Below are positions 7,903 to 17,084 of a DNA stretch of 41,753 nt, in pieces. Source of the stretch: Candidatus Nitrosocosmicus agrestis (GTDB lineage: Archaea; Thermoproteota; Nitrososphaeria; Nitrososphaerales; Nitrososphaeraceae); contig NZ_VUYS01000007.1 of the NCBI RefSeq assembly GCF_008389435.1, forward strand, positions 86,391-128,143, read 5' to 3'. The stretch's first letter is position 1. Every line of letters begins with the position of its first letter. Under the pieces are notes generated by a model. The model saw only the letters and a list, made by a program, of their open reading frames with translations. It did no database searches and had not been told where the DNA came from. Position numbers and translations under genes: made by a program.

Positions 7903-8193
7903 TCAGTCAATAATCCTATTCTCTTTAATTCTTTTTTCCTCTTCTGCCATTCCCTCATCGGTAATTGTAAACTCATTGCTATCGGTTATTTTTACTAAAT
8001 TAGAGTTATTCCATAATTTACCTAAATCTAGTTTCAGATACGATTGATCCATTGACGATACGATATCTTCTATTTCTTGAAATGATACCTTATCTTGTTT
8101 CTCTCTTTTCTGCATATATAAATGTGCTAGAATAATACTGCGAACCTTACGCTCAGATTCTTCATCAGATTCAAAACTTGAAGTTCCACTCAT
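7903..8193 (-). CDS. Small winged-helix-like hypothetical protein
   Basis: The protein is 96 aa and highly charged. The order of elements resembles a small winged helix: a helix RKVRSIILAHLYMQKRE, a helix SFQEIEDIVSSM, a helix LDLGKLWNNSNLVKI, then a short strand pair SNEFTITDEGMAEEEK as the wing. Archaea encode many such one-domain DNA-binding or protein-binding proteins. The exact family is not recognised and no target is visible. A TTTATAC box lies about 25 bases before ATG 8193, which supports a leaderless start. The gene stands alone between two pseudogenes. Confidence 0.6.
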   Translation of the reverse strand: MSGTSSFESDEESERKVRSIILAHLYMQKREKQDKVSFQEIEDIVSSMDQSYLKLDLGKLWNNSNLVKITDSNEFTITDEGMAEEEKRIKENRIID

Positions 8194-8259
8194 ATATCTA
8201 ATAATACCATGTTGTATAAATCCCTAATACAAACAAACTTCATCTTTTGTGAACTAAAT

Positions 8260-9390
8260 TCAAAGACAAAAGTAAAAAGTAGGATGAGATTTTTGAGATG
8301 ATTTGTCTACAACTAAATCTGGTACTGTGTCAAGTAGAAATCTATTTCTTTCAGGATTAATCTCAAAATAATATAAGTTTCCGTTATTGTTATTGCCTAC
8401 AAACACATTATTGTAATAGGATTCATCCAAACTAGTAGAGTTGAGAAATTCTATGTCAGTGAGGGCCGGTGAATCTAGCCATGTTAGAATTGGATTAGCA
8501 TAATGAGAAGCCTCAAAGTTAACTAAATCATCTTCATTATTACCAGAAGATGAAATAGGATCCATTATTGTTTGCCAACCACTATTAAATCCATCTTATC
8601 ATATTGATTTCGTCATTTTAAGCGGTACCATTTGATGTATCCCAAAGAACATTAGAGAAAGGATCGAAAGTAATACCACAGGAATTTCTAATACCATATG
8701 CGAAATACTTGCTTGATGATCAGTAAGATCGGTCGAGAATAGATTATGAAGTGCTGGTGTTCCATCAAGCGGATTTATTCTAAATAACACACCTGTATCA
8801 TCAAGAGAGGGGCCATCAGAAAAGTTTTGTAGCATACCATCATGATTCAGATCTTCTATAACTTCATAAAGATAATTATCAGGTCCAATTGTCAATTTTC
8901 CACCATCATGAGTGGGACCGGGCCTTGCTGGGGCATCTAAGATTAGAGTTGGATTTTCCAATGTCTGGCCATTCCAAGTGTATTTGTATATTCTATTTTT
9001 TAATTCGCCTTCACCTTCATCTCTTGCAGATTCCGCATAATAAAGAAAATATCTCTTCCGTTATCAGCGGGATCAGAGTCGCCACCAAAGCTCATATTCT
9101 TCTCTATTGCAATACCAAGTAAACTTCAATCACTTTGGGTATCTACAGGAATTTCCACAATAGGTTAAGATTGTAATTGGCCATTTGAAACTAACCTTAT
9201 TAGATCATCTTTTCCTAAAACCTTTATATTGTTACTACTTATATATATCATACTGGTAGGAGGATTTAGACCATCAACTAATGATTCAAAATTTAAACTT
9301 GGATTATCAACGCACTGTGATAAGGCAATGGGTAAATAATGATAAAGAAGTAATCCAGTTGTTAGAACTAAAATGAAATATAATCTGAAA
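8260..9390 (-). pseudogene. PQQ-dependent sugar dehydrogenase (GdhB/sorbosone dehydrogenase-like) pseudogene
   Basis: Fragments in several frames reconstruct one secreted beta-propeller enzyme. From the 5' end they are: a hydrophobic signal-like start (FILVLTTGLLLYHYLPIALS), SNNIKVLGKDDLIRLVSNGQ, a GLLGIAI-type segment, YYAESARDEGEGELKNRIYK, GPTHDGGKLTIGPDNYLYEV, LNHDGMLQNFSDGPSLDDTG, YGIRNSCGITFDPFSNVLWDT and FVGNNNNGNLYYFEINPERN. At least three stops and two or more frameshifts interrupt it, for example near 9165, 9130, 9050, 8700 and 8615. The order and the GDLNH-, DGG- and YGIRN-type motifs are those of soluble PQQ glucose/aldose dehydrogenases. It no longer makes a protein. Confidence 0.8.
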
Positions 9391-9578
9391 ATTTTATAAA
9401 ATATTGATTATTCTAAATTATTATATGATCAAGATTATATCATCATACAGGAAAAAATAAATTTCACCAAACTCAAAATATCTCTCAGTTATCTTACAAA
9501 ATTCGTATATTTAATTGATTTTCATTGCTATCTATTTTTGCAACTTGTTCATGCCGATGTATGAAACAATATTTTGCG
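9391..9578. other. Intergenic, no feature seen
   Basis: A/T-rich spacer between the dehydrogenase wreck and the SDR gene. It probably contains the remains of the pseudogene promoter. Confidence 0.4.
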
Positions 9579-10427
9579 TCAATATTTTAAGTTAAACTGT
9601 TCTTTGATAAAATTTTCAAATTCCCTATCAGGCAGGGTTTTGTTTTTTTCCATAATCATTTTTGCATCTTCTCCAACCACATATCTAAATTCAGGAGTAT
9701 CGGTAGTGACCGCTTCAACAATAACATTAGCAACTTCTGAAGGAGAAATAACATTTTCTGACATCTTAGAGAACGTTTCTGAAACTGTATCTACAACATT
9801 TCGATAAGGTGAGATGGAGTTTTCTGATTTATTTGCCATTTTGATATTGTTCCAAAAGTTTGAACCTACTGCACCAGGTTCTATAAGTATTATCTTGATA
9901 TTAAATAAACCTAATTCATAACGTATGCATTCGGAAAGTCCTTCTAGGGCAAATTTTGTACCATGATAAATGGGATCTAGGGGAATGGCTATCCTGCCAC
10001 CCATAGACGTTATATTTACTATTTTTCCATTCTTTTGGTTTCTCATTATTGGTATAACTGATTGCATAGTTTTTATTGCTCCAAAAAAGTTTGTTTCAAA
10101 TTGAGTTTTGATTTCCTCAGTTGAGGTTTCCTCAAGCGGCCCGGCTAATGCATAGCCTGCGTTATTTATCAATACGTCAATTCTCTTATTTTTATCATAT
10201 ACTTGACCAATAGCTTCTTTAATTGATTTATCATCAGTAACATCCAGACGTAAAACGTCCAAGGGTAAATTTTCATTGCTGGCTATTTCCATTATCTTAC
10301 CGGATTTATCCAAGTTTCGCATTGTAGCGTAAGTGTGAAACCCGTTCCTTGCTAATGCCAGAGAAGTCTCAAATCCTATCCCAGTGGAACTTCCTGTAAC
10401 AACAGCGATCTGTGAGGCTTTGCTCAT
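9579..10427 (-). CDS. Short-chain dehydrogenase/reductase (SDR)
   Basis: This is a classical SDR of 282 aa. It has the cofactor loop TGSSTGIG (11-18), the structural motif NNAG (88-91), the catalytic Ser141 (NITSMGG) and YHGTK with Tyr154 and Lys158. Asn113 (TNFFG) completes the usual tetrad. RNLD after strand 2 (Arg37) suggests NADP(H) preference, which is inference. The substrate is unknown; relatives reduce ketones or steroids, or oxidise alcohols. The promoter box is at 10451-10458. The start and about 400 bases of upstream DNA are duplicated, in decayed form, at 37.2-37.9 kb. Confidence 0.92.
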   Translation of the reverse strand: MSKASQIAVVTGSSTGIGFETSLALARNGFHTYATMRNLDKSGKIMEIASNENLPLDVLRLDVTDDKSIKEAIGQVYDKNKRIDVLINNAGYALAGPLEETSTEEIKTQFETNFFGAIKTMQSVIPIMRNQKNGKIVNITSMGGRIAIPLDPIYHGTKFALEGLSECIRYELGLFNIKIILIEPGAVGSNFWNNIKMANKSENSISPYRNVVDTVSETFSKMSENVISPSEVANVIVEAVTTDTPEFRYVVGEDAKMIMEKNKTLPDREFENFIKEQFNLKY

Positions 10428-10450
10428 GATTAACTTCTATTATTATGTTT

Positions 10451-10458
10451 ATTTATAA
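10451..10458 (-). promoter_or_regulatory. TATA box of the SDR gene
   Basis: TTATAAAT on the minus strand lies about 25-30 bases before the ATG at 10427, consistent with a leaderless transcript. The same box and spacing survive in the decayed copy near 37.5 kb. Confidence 0.55.
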
Positions 10459-10608
10459 GGCTATATCAAATAGCATCAAATTTTGAACATTATCTAATAG
10501 ATATTTTTCTATATATTATTCGTTCAAATTTTCTTTAAATTCTGTTAATATGGGCTTACTGAATTATGGTCGTTGTTCTAGATTTTTTGTTGTTGTAAAT
10601 ACTCTCAA

Positions 10609-10840
10609 CGAGAGAATGAGCCCGCATTTCAAATACCTGCCGGAGTTTTCGGTATCGAAGGCCAAATAGTCTCTTTATCGATCAAAGTATAAACCCGCAA
10701 ATGCAAGAAACGGGTTCAAATCCCATCCCCTCCATACCAAAGATTATTGCAGAGGCAGGATTATCGTGTAAATCTTTTAAGATTGAAACCACGATTATAC
10801 GGTATGGTTTCGAGTCCCAAACTTCGTCTGGTCAAATTAT
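10609..10840. repeat. Composite of two tRNA-3'-half-like repeats upstream of the SDR gene
   Basis: Two elements lie in tandem. At 10709-10740, ACGGGTTCAAATCCC followed by ATCCCCTCCA looks like a T arm plus 3' acceptor strand (family 2). At 10765-10833, CCACGATTATACGG then TATGGTTTCGAGTCCCA looks like a variable arm plus T arm (family 1). The whole stretch, from the GAGAGAATGA motif at 10609 onward, is matched in decayed form at 37657-37880. No acceptor 5' half is present, so neither can fold as a full tRNA. Confidence 0.65.
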
Positions 10841-10948
10841 TTAGGTGATCTTCATAATGATACGATCACAATCATAAATAAATTTAGTCGATTCTTATAA
10901 TGTTCTAACTTCCTCTTTACATATTAGACTACCGCTCAGTAAATGTAA

Positions 10949-13186
10949 CTATCTATTGTAATCAATTGTTGTAAATTTTGATGTTACTATCGATTTACCA
11001 TCTTCATAACCAATTATCAAAGTACATTCATGATCACCTGTTCCAGGAGCAGCAACCCAAGTTTCAAGAGGATCATTAGTGAGACCTTCGCCTCCATCTC
11101 CGACTTGCCTTCCATCTATTTGCCATATATGGAAATTAATTGTCTTTAGGTTAGGAGTAGTTGCAGTGTTTATAATGGCGTATAATCTCATTGGTCTTCC
11201 AGAAATCAATTTTTGTGAATCGTTAGGATTCAAAATGCTTATTATCGGTGGATGCTTTGGGATGACAGTCTGAGTATCTTTATAACTTGTCAAAAATCCG
11301 TCGTGCACTAAAAGTCGGAAAACCAAATCTCCTACGGGTATCTCATTAATATTAAATTGATGTTCGTTCTTCTCTAATTCAACAGCAAGACTGTTCCATG
11401 ATCTACCTTTATCCTTAGAAAACTGCAATGAAAATTTTATGCCATATGGAGATGAAAATTCCCCTTCCCACTTTGCAAGTCCTTTATCCCTACTGACCTC
11501 AACTGAAAAGGATCCGATTTTTGGAGGGCTTTTAGTAGCTGAACGAGTCCATATTTCGTTGACAATTTGTCCACCATCATTGCCTGTTAGTGTATCAACT
11601 ATGTTCAGTGAATTACCTGATTCGACATCTGGCATTATTACTTGAAATGCGAATGGTCCTTCACTGTTTTTCGAGTTCTTTTCTTTTTCACAATCACATT
11701 CGTGACCAAAGGTCTCTAAACGCATTAATGGACCTTTAGATAGGATCTCTTCTTTACTGCCCAACAATCTAGCTTCAAAACTAGTTTCCACAGCCCCGGT
11801 TATTTTTGGAAGTGTAAAGATTCGCATAATACTTTGTATTTCTATTTGACCATTTTTATTGTAGATTCCAATAATAGAGATTATGTTTTGAGGTTTTATT
11901 TTAATATCTCCAGGATTAGGTTCTTCCGAAGACGGATCTTGAAAATACTCCGGCCAAACAAATGGATCAGGCAAACCCGGGATAGGAGATACAGATAGTT
12001 CGAGTTGTTCCCTACCGAAGTTTTTATTATCCGTTAATTTCTTCTGATGATATAGCGAAATCCATTCTTGAGGGAAACAATATCCCATGTAGTCTTTTGC
12101 GCTCGGTAAATGAATATTACCGTTATTAATATCCAATCCATACTCACCTAGAGAAGCATTAGGGGTATCTTTAACATCATAAGGCTCGTATGCAGGATAG
12201 TTGGTATCTCCAGGAACATTACATGGAGCATGTTGAAGGCCAGCCGCATGCCCAATTTCATGAGCCATCGTAACTTGATCACGATTAAGTCCTATACTAA
12301 CACCATTTAATGCACAACCACCGACATTTTGAATTGGAGTCCCGATTGGTAAGAGACCAAAATAAATCACATCGGTACGATTTCCATCATTAGTTTTTAC
12401 CTGAGCAACAGCAGCAGTTAGGTTAATCCATTCGGTTGAACATCCCCCTGGTGCGGTCGCAATCCCAGTTAAGGGAGTACTCCAGTCCATCGTTCCTGCA
12501 CTTGAGAAGCTACCTTGAGATTGAACGGGATTTGCTGTCAATGTCCAAGCGGCGGTGGTTTGCAAATCTTCAGTAGTTGGAGCATCCAGATTCATGGTAG
12601 TTGGAGGAGGACCAGAATTAGGATCTATCCCAGAATAACTAATCATTATTCCTCTTAGTCGCAATGTCTGTCGAAGCATGACAAAAAAAAGTGGACTAGA
12701 ATATGTGGCGTCTGGATTATTTTTATTTCCCCCGTCCACCTGCCATATATTCGCTCTAAGTCTAAGATTATATGACAAGTATCTTTGTGGGATAATGAAA
12801 TTTAGAGTAGAAGAGATATCTGATCTCACCGTGGCATAGTCAAAAACTGAGGATACAGAAATTGTTTCCGATGGTAATGGTCCCATTACATCATCAACTC
12901 TTTTCCAGATTGGCGGAATTTGCGAGTTTCTCTCTACAATGAGCTCTCCTGTAACAGTTATTCCCCCAGATCCAGAAAAATCACTAACATACACTCTTAC
13001 CCATGCCGGTTTGCTAGCGACTAGCATGACAGAATTATCATTTTTTTGATCTGAAGGATCAGTCAGATGCATATCAGACTTGTAGTATTGTATACCTTGA
13101 GTTATTTCTATTCCATCAATTTTTGGACCCGGAATTGTCGGATTAGTTGGGTTTGGTGGACCAGATTCACCAGGAGCATTGCTCAT
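10949..13186 (-). CDS. Metzincin-like zinc metalloprotease with C-terminal Ig-like domains
   Basis: The protein has 745 residues. The catalytic site is HEIGHAAGLQH (His309, Glu310, His313, His319), the HExxHxxGxxH zinc motif of metzincins, followed about 60 residues later by the probable Met-turn SAKDYMGYC. The N-terminal domain (IDGIEITQGIQYY...PAWVRVYV) is a beta domain often joined to such proteases. C-terminal segments about 535-640 and 650-745 (PPIISILNPNDSQKL...) look like Ig/fibronectin folds. Surprisingly, there is no hydrophobic signal peptide at ATG 13186. The TATA-like box (AATAAATA) about 25 bases upstream supports that start, so export would need another route, or the enzyme is intracellular. 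The family call is strong; the substrate is unknown. Confidence 0.85.
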   Translation of the reverse strand: MSNAPGESGPPNPTNPTIPGPKIDGIEITQGIQYYKSDMHLTDPSDQKNDNSVMLVASKPAWVRVYVSDFSGSGGITVTGELIVERNSQIPPIWKRVDDVMGPLPSETISVSSVFDYATVRSDISSTLNFIIPQRYLSYNLRLRANIWQVDGGNKNNPDATYSSPLFFVMLRQTLRLRGIMISYSGIDPNSGPPPTTMNLDAPTTEDLQTTAAWTLTANPVQSQGSFSSAGTMDWSTPLTGIATAPGGCSTEWINLTAAVAQVKTNDGNRTDVIYFGLLPIGTPIQNVGGCALNGVSIGLNRDQVTMAHEIGHAAGLQHAPCNVPGDTNYPAYEPYDVKDTPNASLGEYGLDINNGNIHLPSAKDYMGYCFPQEWISLYHQKKLTDNKNFGREQLELSVSPIPGLPDPFVWPEYFQDPSSEEPNPGDIKIKPQNIISIIGIYNKNGQIEIQSIMRIFTLPKITGAVETSFEARLLGSKEEILSKGPLMRLETFGHECDCEKEKNSKNSEGPFAFQVIMPDVESGNSLNIVDTLTGNDGGQIVNEIWTRSATKSPPKIGSFSVEVSRDKGLAKWEGEFSSPYGIKFSLQFSKDKGRSWNSLAVELEKNEHQFNINEIPVGDLVFRLLVHDGFLTSYKDTQTVIPKHPPIISILNPNDSQKLISGRPMRLYAIINTATTPNLKTINFHIWQIDGRQVGDGGEGLTNDPLETWVAAPGTGDHECTLIIGYEDGKSIVTSKFTTIDYNR

Positions 13187-13587
13187 GAAGACCGCTCACA
13201 AAGGTTATTTATTAATATTTTCACTTTTTCGCAATATTCACAACTATCATAAATAAGAGGAGAAGAGAAATATAGATTGTTGATTATTGCATATATGACA
13301 ATCATTAATACCTTATAACTTCATACATATTGTGAAGTCATCATAAAACACTTTACCACTCCGATCTACTTGACCTGCGTCCGTAAACTCATCGCTAATC
13401 TTACCTTGATGATAATATATAATTTAGATTTTTATTAAGAACTATATTTGTCGTTTGTCCTTTTTATTTCTCTTCAGTAATAATACATCGTTGAACCTTA
13501 AGGACAATATCAACACTACCGATGATGTATGAGATTGATTGATCTCTCTAAACAGCATCAAAGAGATTAGTATCACTCCAATTCCTG
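13187..13587. other. Intergenic spacer
   Basis: Contains the protease promoter near 13205-13215 and otherwise A/T-rich DNA with no ORF, repeat copy or RNA that I can support. Confidence 0.4.
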
Positions 13588-14184
13588 TTACTTATGCGGA
13601 ATAGGAAACATTTGTATAAAGCCGCCACCTGAACCGGTTGAAGTGCCTGGAAGCACTCCCATACACTGAGGATCTTCAAAATCGATTCTTGTCCATTCTG
13701 ATCCACCAAAGAAATCACCTAGTGAATTGTACTTTGTTAATTTAGTGCCAGTAGGATCTACAACTAGGCCAATATATCCAGATGCTTTGGTTTGTCCCAT
13801 AGGAACATCAGACCATTGACCCCAGATTGGTTGAGGATTTTTGGTCTCATTCTTAAATCCATGCATTACGTTGGTGAACCCTTCTCCAACTTTAAAAGTA
13901 TTAGACCCAAGCCACCATATCTCAGCACCTATTTCTCTTATGTAATAAATCCCACCATCGTTTCCTTGCCATCTTCCTGTAAGATCATCAAAACAAGAAG
14001 ACTGTTGTGGTGGATTTTGCCCAGTAACAAATTGGAAATTTGGTATCTGATACTTCTCACTCAGAGCATATACACTTTTTGAATAATGATATCCAGAAGA
14101 GTACAAAAGACTAATAGCGAACATGATAAAAGCAAAGGTTGAAAAACTAATAAGTATAAAGTCATTCTTTAGTCTATCTTTCAT
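13588..14184 (-). CDS. Secreted or anchored WxGNDGG-domain protein, paralogue A
   Basis: One N-terminal membrane segment (DFILISFSTFAFIMFAISLLY) is followed by an extracellular domain. That domain has DDLTGRWQGNDGGIYYIREI, EIWWLGSNTFKVGEGFTNV and GQWSDVPMGQTKASG, and matches its neighbour at 14393-15193 motif by motif. The repeated pattern W-x-GNDGG-x-YYI...IWW...GFxNV...W-x-DVP...G looks like a small beta-barrel. I do not know an established function. Met at 14184 is chosen over TTG 14232 because TATATATTT lies 19-27 bases upstream of it. A Gly/Ser-rich tail ends the protein. Confidence 0.75.
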   Translation of the reverse strand: MKDRLKNDFILISFSTFAFIMFAISLLYSSGYHYSKSVYALSEKYQIPNFQFVTGQNPPQQSSCFDDLTGRWQGNDGGIYYIREIGAEIWWLGSNTFKVGEGFTNVMHGFKNETKNPQPIWGQWSDVPMGQTKASGYIGLVVDPTGTKLTKYNSLGDFFGGSEWTRIDFEDPQCMGVLPGTSTGSGGGFIQMFPIPHK

Positions 14185-14392
14185 GTGAACCATTGAGCTT
14201 GCAAATATATAGGCTTTTGTGGTTGTTAACAATTATCATTTCGCTTATCTGTATAACTGGATTAACACTGATTGTCAAAAACTTTCTATTTAACAAGATC
14301 GAACTTGACTTTTTGTTCCGTTTCTACCTTAAATATTAGTAATTAAACTAGACGATGACTGCAAATTTAATGTAATTAGTAGATTTAGATTT

Positions 14393-15193
14393 CTAACAAC
14401 TACTAATTAATGAGACATGAGCTATCTTATCAAAGGATTCAAACGGAAATTGAATGTTTTCGTAATTCCACCATCTAATTTTATCTTCTTCCAATTTAGA
14501 TCCATAGGCAAATGGTAATGGTCCTTGTGTCAAGGTGGGACTGAAGAATTTAGGAATTGTGAATACTGGATTTCCATTGATATCAGTTATTGTTATTTTA
14601 CTAACTACCCATGAATCATCATCTGACTCACTAGTTATATCTGCATGCCAATTTCCTCTACCATTTGAAAAAAGGTTCAGATACGCTGCAGTCAAATGAC
14701 AGTCACCCATATTCAAATTACCCCAAGAAAAGCTCTTCTTCAATATGTCTTTTGGTTTTAGCCATTCACTTCCACCGAATCCGCCTGTTGCAGATGTTCT
14801 GGTTAAAATATCGTTGTTCGCATCCTGATTACATTGTAAGGTTAAGTCCCCATTAGCTCTATTAACTCCTAAGGGTACATCTGCCCAACTTCCTTGAATG
14901 TTATCGCCTGTTCGTTGGCCGTCAAAAACATTGGAAAACCCTAGACCTTTCTCAAAACTACTTCCTCCAGCCCACCATATTTTCTCTATATCTTGTCCAA
15001 GGTAATTTTTCTCTTTATTTTGTTGAATGTAATAGGTTCCACCATCATTTCCTTGCCATACGCCTGACAAATCTGTAGCGCACAGTGCATTAACATTTTG
15101 CACGTCTCCCATAGAGAATGTCAAAAGACATACAATCACCAAGGCAACTACGAATGTAATCAAAAAAGGGAAAAAGTGTGATTTAAAGTACAA
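14393..15193 (-). CDS. Secreted WxGNDGG-domain protein, paralogue B
   Basis: The product is 266 aa, with a signal peptide or anchor at residues about 8-36 (FFPFLITFVVALVIVCLLTF). It then has the same domain as the downstream gene: LSGVWQGNDGGTYYIQQ, EKIWWAGGSSFEKGLGFSNV and GSWADVPLGVNRANG. Unlike paralogue A it carries an extra C-terminal domain of about 110 residues, with a WHADITSESDDDSWVVSKIT strand and paired cysteines. The start must be TTG 15193, since the first internal Met follows the signal sequence; TATATATT at -28 to -21 supports a leaderless TTG. The two genes are tandem duplicates 208 bp apart, each with its own promoter. Confidence 0.75.
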   Translation of the reverse strand: MYFKSHFFPFLITFVVALVIVCLLTFSMGDVQNVNALCATDLSGVWQGNDGGTYYIQQNKEKNYLGQDIEKIWWAGGSSFEKGLGFSNVFDGQRTGDNIQGSWADVPLGVNRANGDLTLQCNQDANNDILTRTSATGGFGGSEWLKPKDILKKSFSWGNLNMGDCHLTAAYLNLFSNGRGNWHADITSESDDDSWVVSKITITDINGNPVFTIPKFFSPTLTQGPLPFAYGSKLEEDKIRWWNYENIQFPFESFDKIAHVSLISSC

Positions 15194-15344
15194 TGCTAGA
15201 TGGATTATCTGAAAATATATAAGGTTTTTCTGAGTATAGATAATTCTTCACCATTGCTAATCCATTTTTTTGATTAACCAAAAATTGAATCTTATTCGGT
15301 TTCTTTGGTTTAACAAATTCTATCGTAAAGTAGATTTTCTGTTA

Positions 15345-15417
15345 TTATGCCAAGGCATGAGTCTCACCTCCGGCGCTTCAAACGTGGGTTCTGGCTATAT
15401 TGTTATATATTAAAAGA
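15345..15417 (+). repeat. tRNA-Ser 3' end copy 2 with flank (attachment-site-like)
   Basis: Bases 15359-15378 match the tRNA-Ser 3' end (1277-1296) with one mismatch. The next ~37 bases also match the tRNA flank, including an identical tract ending in ATTGTTATATATTAAAA. Upstream (15345-15358), ATTATGCCAAGGCAT resembles the family 1 repeat instead of tRNA. The copy is thus a junction between repeat sequence and a tRNA 3' end, as expected for an attL/attR scar. The integrase-like remnant starts inside its right end. Confidence 0.7.
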
Positions 15418-15645
15418 GCAAAATTTTATTTGTTGAATCCTTCCGGTAACACCAATCAATCATGTGAGAATCCAACAGAATCACTAGTTGATCTGGAAAG
15501 AAAAATAGATTCAATTACAAAGACTCTTTCCCGACCTTATTATAATAAAATACTTAAAGACCTTCTGAAAGCCAACCCGATTAATGCAAAAACAATTGTT
15601 GACTACATAATCGCCCAACAAACCGAGATATGCAAACTGAATTAG
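15400..15645 (+). pseudogene. N-terminal remnant of an archaeal tyrosine recombinase (integrase)
   Basis: The 81-residue frame contains LERKIDSITKTLSRPYYNKI and then LKDLLKANPINAKTIVDYII plus AQQTEI. This resembles the N-terminal core-binding region of integrases I recall from Nitrososphaerota elements (typically ...NAxxIxDYIIxEQTEINIK...). It stops at 15643-15645 just where the conserved region continues in those enzymes, and no catalytic R...HxxR...Y region follows. The frame starts within the attachment-like repeat, so the fragment lies where a partitioned or truncated int gene is expected after tRNA integration. Identification is from memory of the family, not a search. Confidence 0.6.
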
Positions 15646-15705
15646 GATGTCATCAAATGCAGAACAAACCATACTCTGTCTATTTATAGTATCGAGGATT
15701 TGATC

Positions 15706-16767
15706 ATGAACCTACCAATAACGGAATTCTCAATTATATGGTTTTCACATATTGAAAATATATATGATGCAGAATTAAAATTGTCTCAGAAAAAATCTTT
15801 TCATTGGACAGAAGACTCTCAAATGTGGGACTGGGATAATTGCAGGATAACATGGGTAAAAAGATCAGAAAAGGAATTGAGAGTAGTAGTAAGAAGCTCT
15901 AAGATGGTTTATAGCGAGTCTAGAAAAAAAGAGGTCAAAATAAAATACATGTATGGCTTTGATGTAACTGTCGATAATATAGAGTATCCTCAAGTGGAAA
16001 AATACAGGGAGCCCATAGAGAACAAGGAAAAGAAGTATGGTCAGTTAAGAGAACGCTGGGTAATTAAAATGAGCAAGGATTATTATATTTGGCAGTGGTC
16101 GCTAAATGAAAACGGCCAGTCCATAGAAAATAGCGAAGTTTTTAAAATTTACAAAGCAATAATGAAATCGATAGAAAAGACAGCATTACCTACTAAAAAG
16201 AATATTTTTCTGGTAGAAAACGTACCGAACGATAATAGAATCATACCTGTGATTTACCAGCCAGCAATCGATTCTTGGAAAAATTTTGTAAGAGAAGTAC
16301 ACTGTCATAAAGTTAGCGAAAATGAATATGAGGTCACTTTACTATTTGAGAATGAACATTTACGAAAACATGGTAAGTTAGACATACTCTACAGATTATT
16401 TAGATTTTTCAGATACGGAAGAGTCACCGATATTGAAAGTTTTAAAATATTTGTAGATAAAGAAAAGCCAACTAGTCTTCAATTCAAGGGAATTTTCAGC
16501 TGTGAATTCACTGTTGAGTACGACAACATACATGGAGATAAACCCCATTGTGGAAAGACCCCCATACACGATATAAAATATTACTTTAATGAAGATATGC
16601 ATCCAATTATTTTCATCAATACAGCAAACCATGCAATGTCTGTTCATGACACGAATCACAAACTATGGAAATGGGAATACATACCGTGGGAAAAAGATAG
16701 TGCGGTTATTTATGATAAAAAGCCACGAAGTCAAATAGATAAGTTCTCGTGGCCAAAAAATGATTGA
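15706..16767 (+). CDS. Hypothetical protein, 353 aa, unknown family
   Basis: I do not recognise this protein. It is soluble and very rich in Trp, Tyr, Lys and charged residues (for example HWTEDSQMWDWDNCRITWVK and SKDYYIWQWSLNENGQSI), with no signal peptide or membrane segment. The pattern suggests a beta-rich fold in two similar halves: WxW(D/S)-type segments occur near residues 45, 125 and 320. ATG 15706 is preferred over the in-frame TTG 15700, because GAGG (15695-15698) lies 7 nt before it. It follows the integrase remnant by 60 bases, so it may be cargo of the same element; that is inference. Confidence 0.7.
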   Translation: MNLPITEFSIIWFSHIENIYDAELKLSQKKSFHWTEDSQMWDWDNCRITWVKRSEKELRVVVRSSKMVYSESRKKEVKIKYMYGFDVTVDNIEYPQVEKYREPIENKEKKYGQLRERWVIKMSKDYYIWQWSLNENGQSIENSEVFKIYKAIMKSIEKTALPTKKNIFLVENVPNDNRIIPVIYQPAIDSWKNFVREVHCHKVSENEYEVTLLFENEHLRKHGKLDILYRLFRFFRYGRVTDIESFKIFVDKEKPTSLQFKGIFSCEFTVEYDNIHGDKPHCGKTPIHDIKYYFNEDMHPIIFINTANHAMSVHDTNHKLWKWEYIPWEKDSAVIYDKKPRSQIDKFSWPKND

Positions 16768-16940
16768 ATATAGGAGATACTACTGGTATTGACATGCTAG
16801 TATGTGCAGGGCCAATTGAGAAGCGTCACTATAGACTACAATTGAATCATAACTTTATCAACCATCAATATATAAGTTCCGTAAATAAGAAGCAGGCTAA
16901 AGTCCTCATCGTCTCGTTTAGATGAAAATCTTTATTTGAT

Positions 16941-16985
16941 GACTCCACGATTATACGGTATGGTTTCGTCCCAAACTTTGTCTGA
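16941..16985 (+). repeat. Family 1 tRNA-3'-half-like repeat
   Basis: TGATGACTCCACGATTATAC, GGTATGGTTTCGTCCCA and an AACTTTGTCTG tail match the copy at 10.79 kb, including the non-tRNA tail, with a 2-base loss in the T-loop-like part. It lies in the 317-bp gap between the 353-aa gene and the MBL gene, which holds nothing else evident. Confidence 0.6.
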
Positions 16986-17084
16986 TTGAGATTCAAGTAG
17001 TTATTTTGTTGTCAACTGATTCTATCAAAGGCATATTTGGGGAATAAATCATATCTACCAGTAACAGCAGTATGAACCAATTCA

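Noticed and set aside
10789-10833. Complete tRNA gene at the family 1 repeats
   Set aside because: No 5' acceptor strand, D arm or anticodon arm can be found within 150 bases; only 3'-half features are present.
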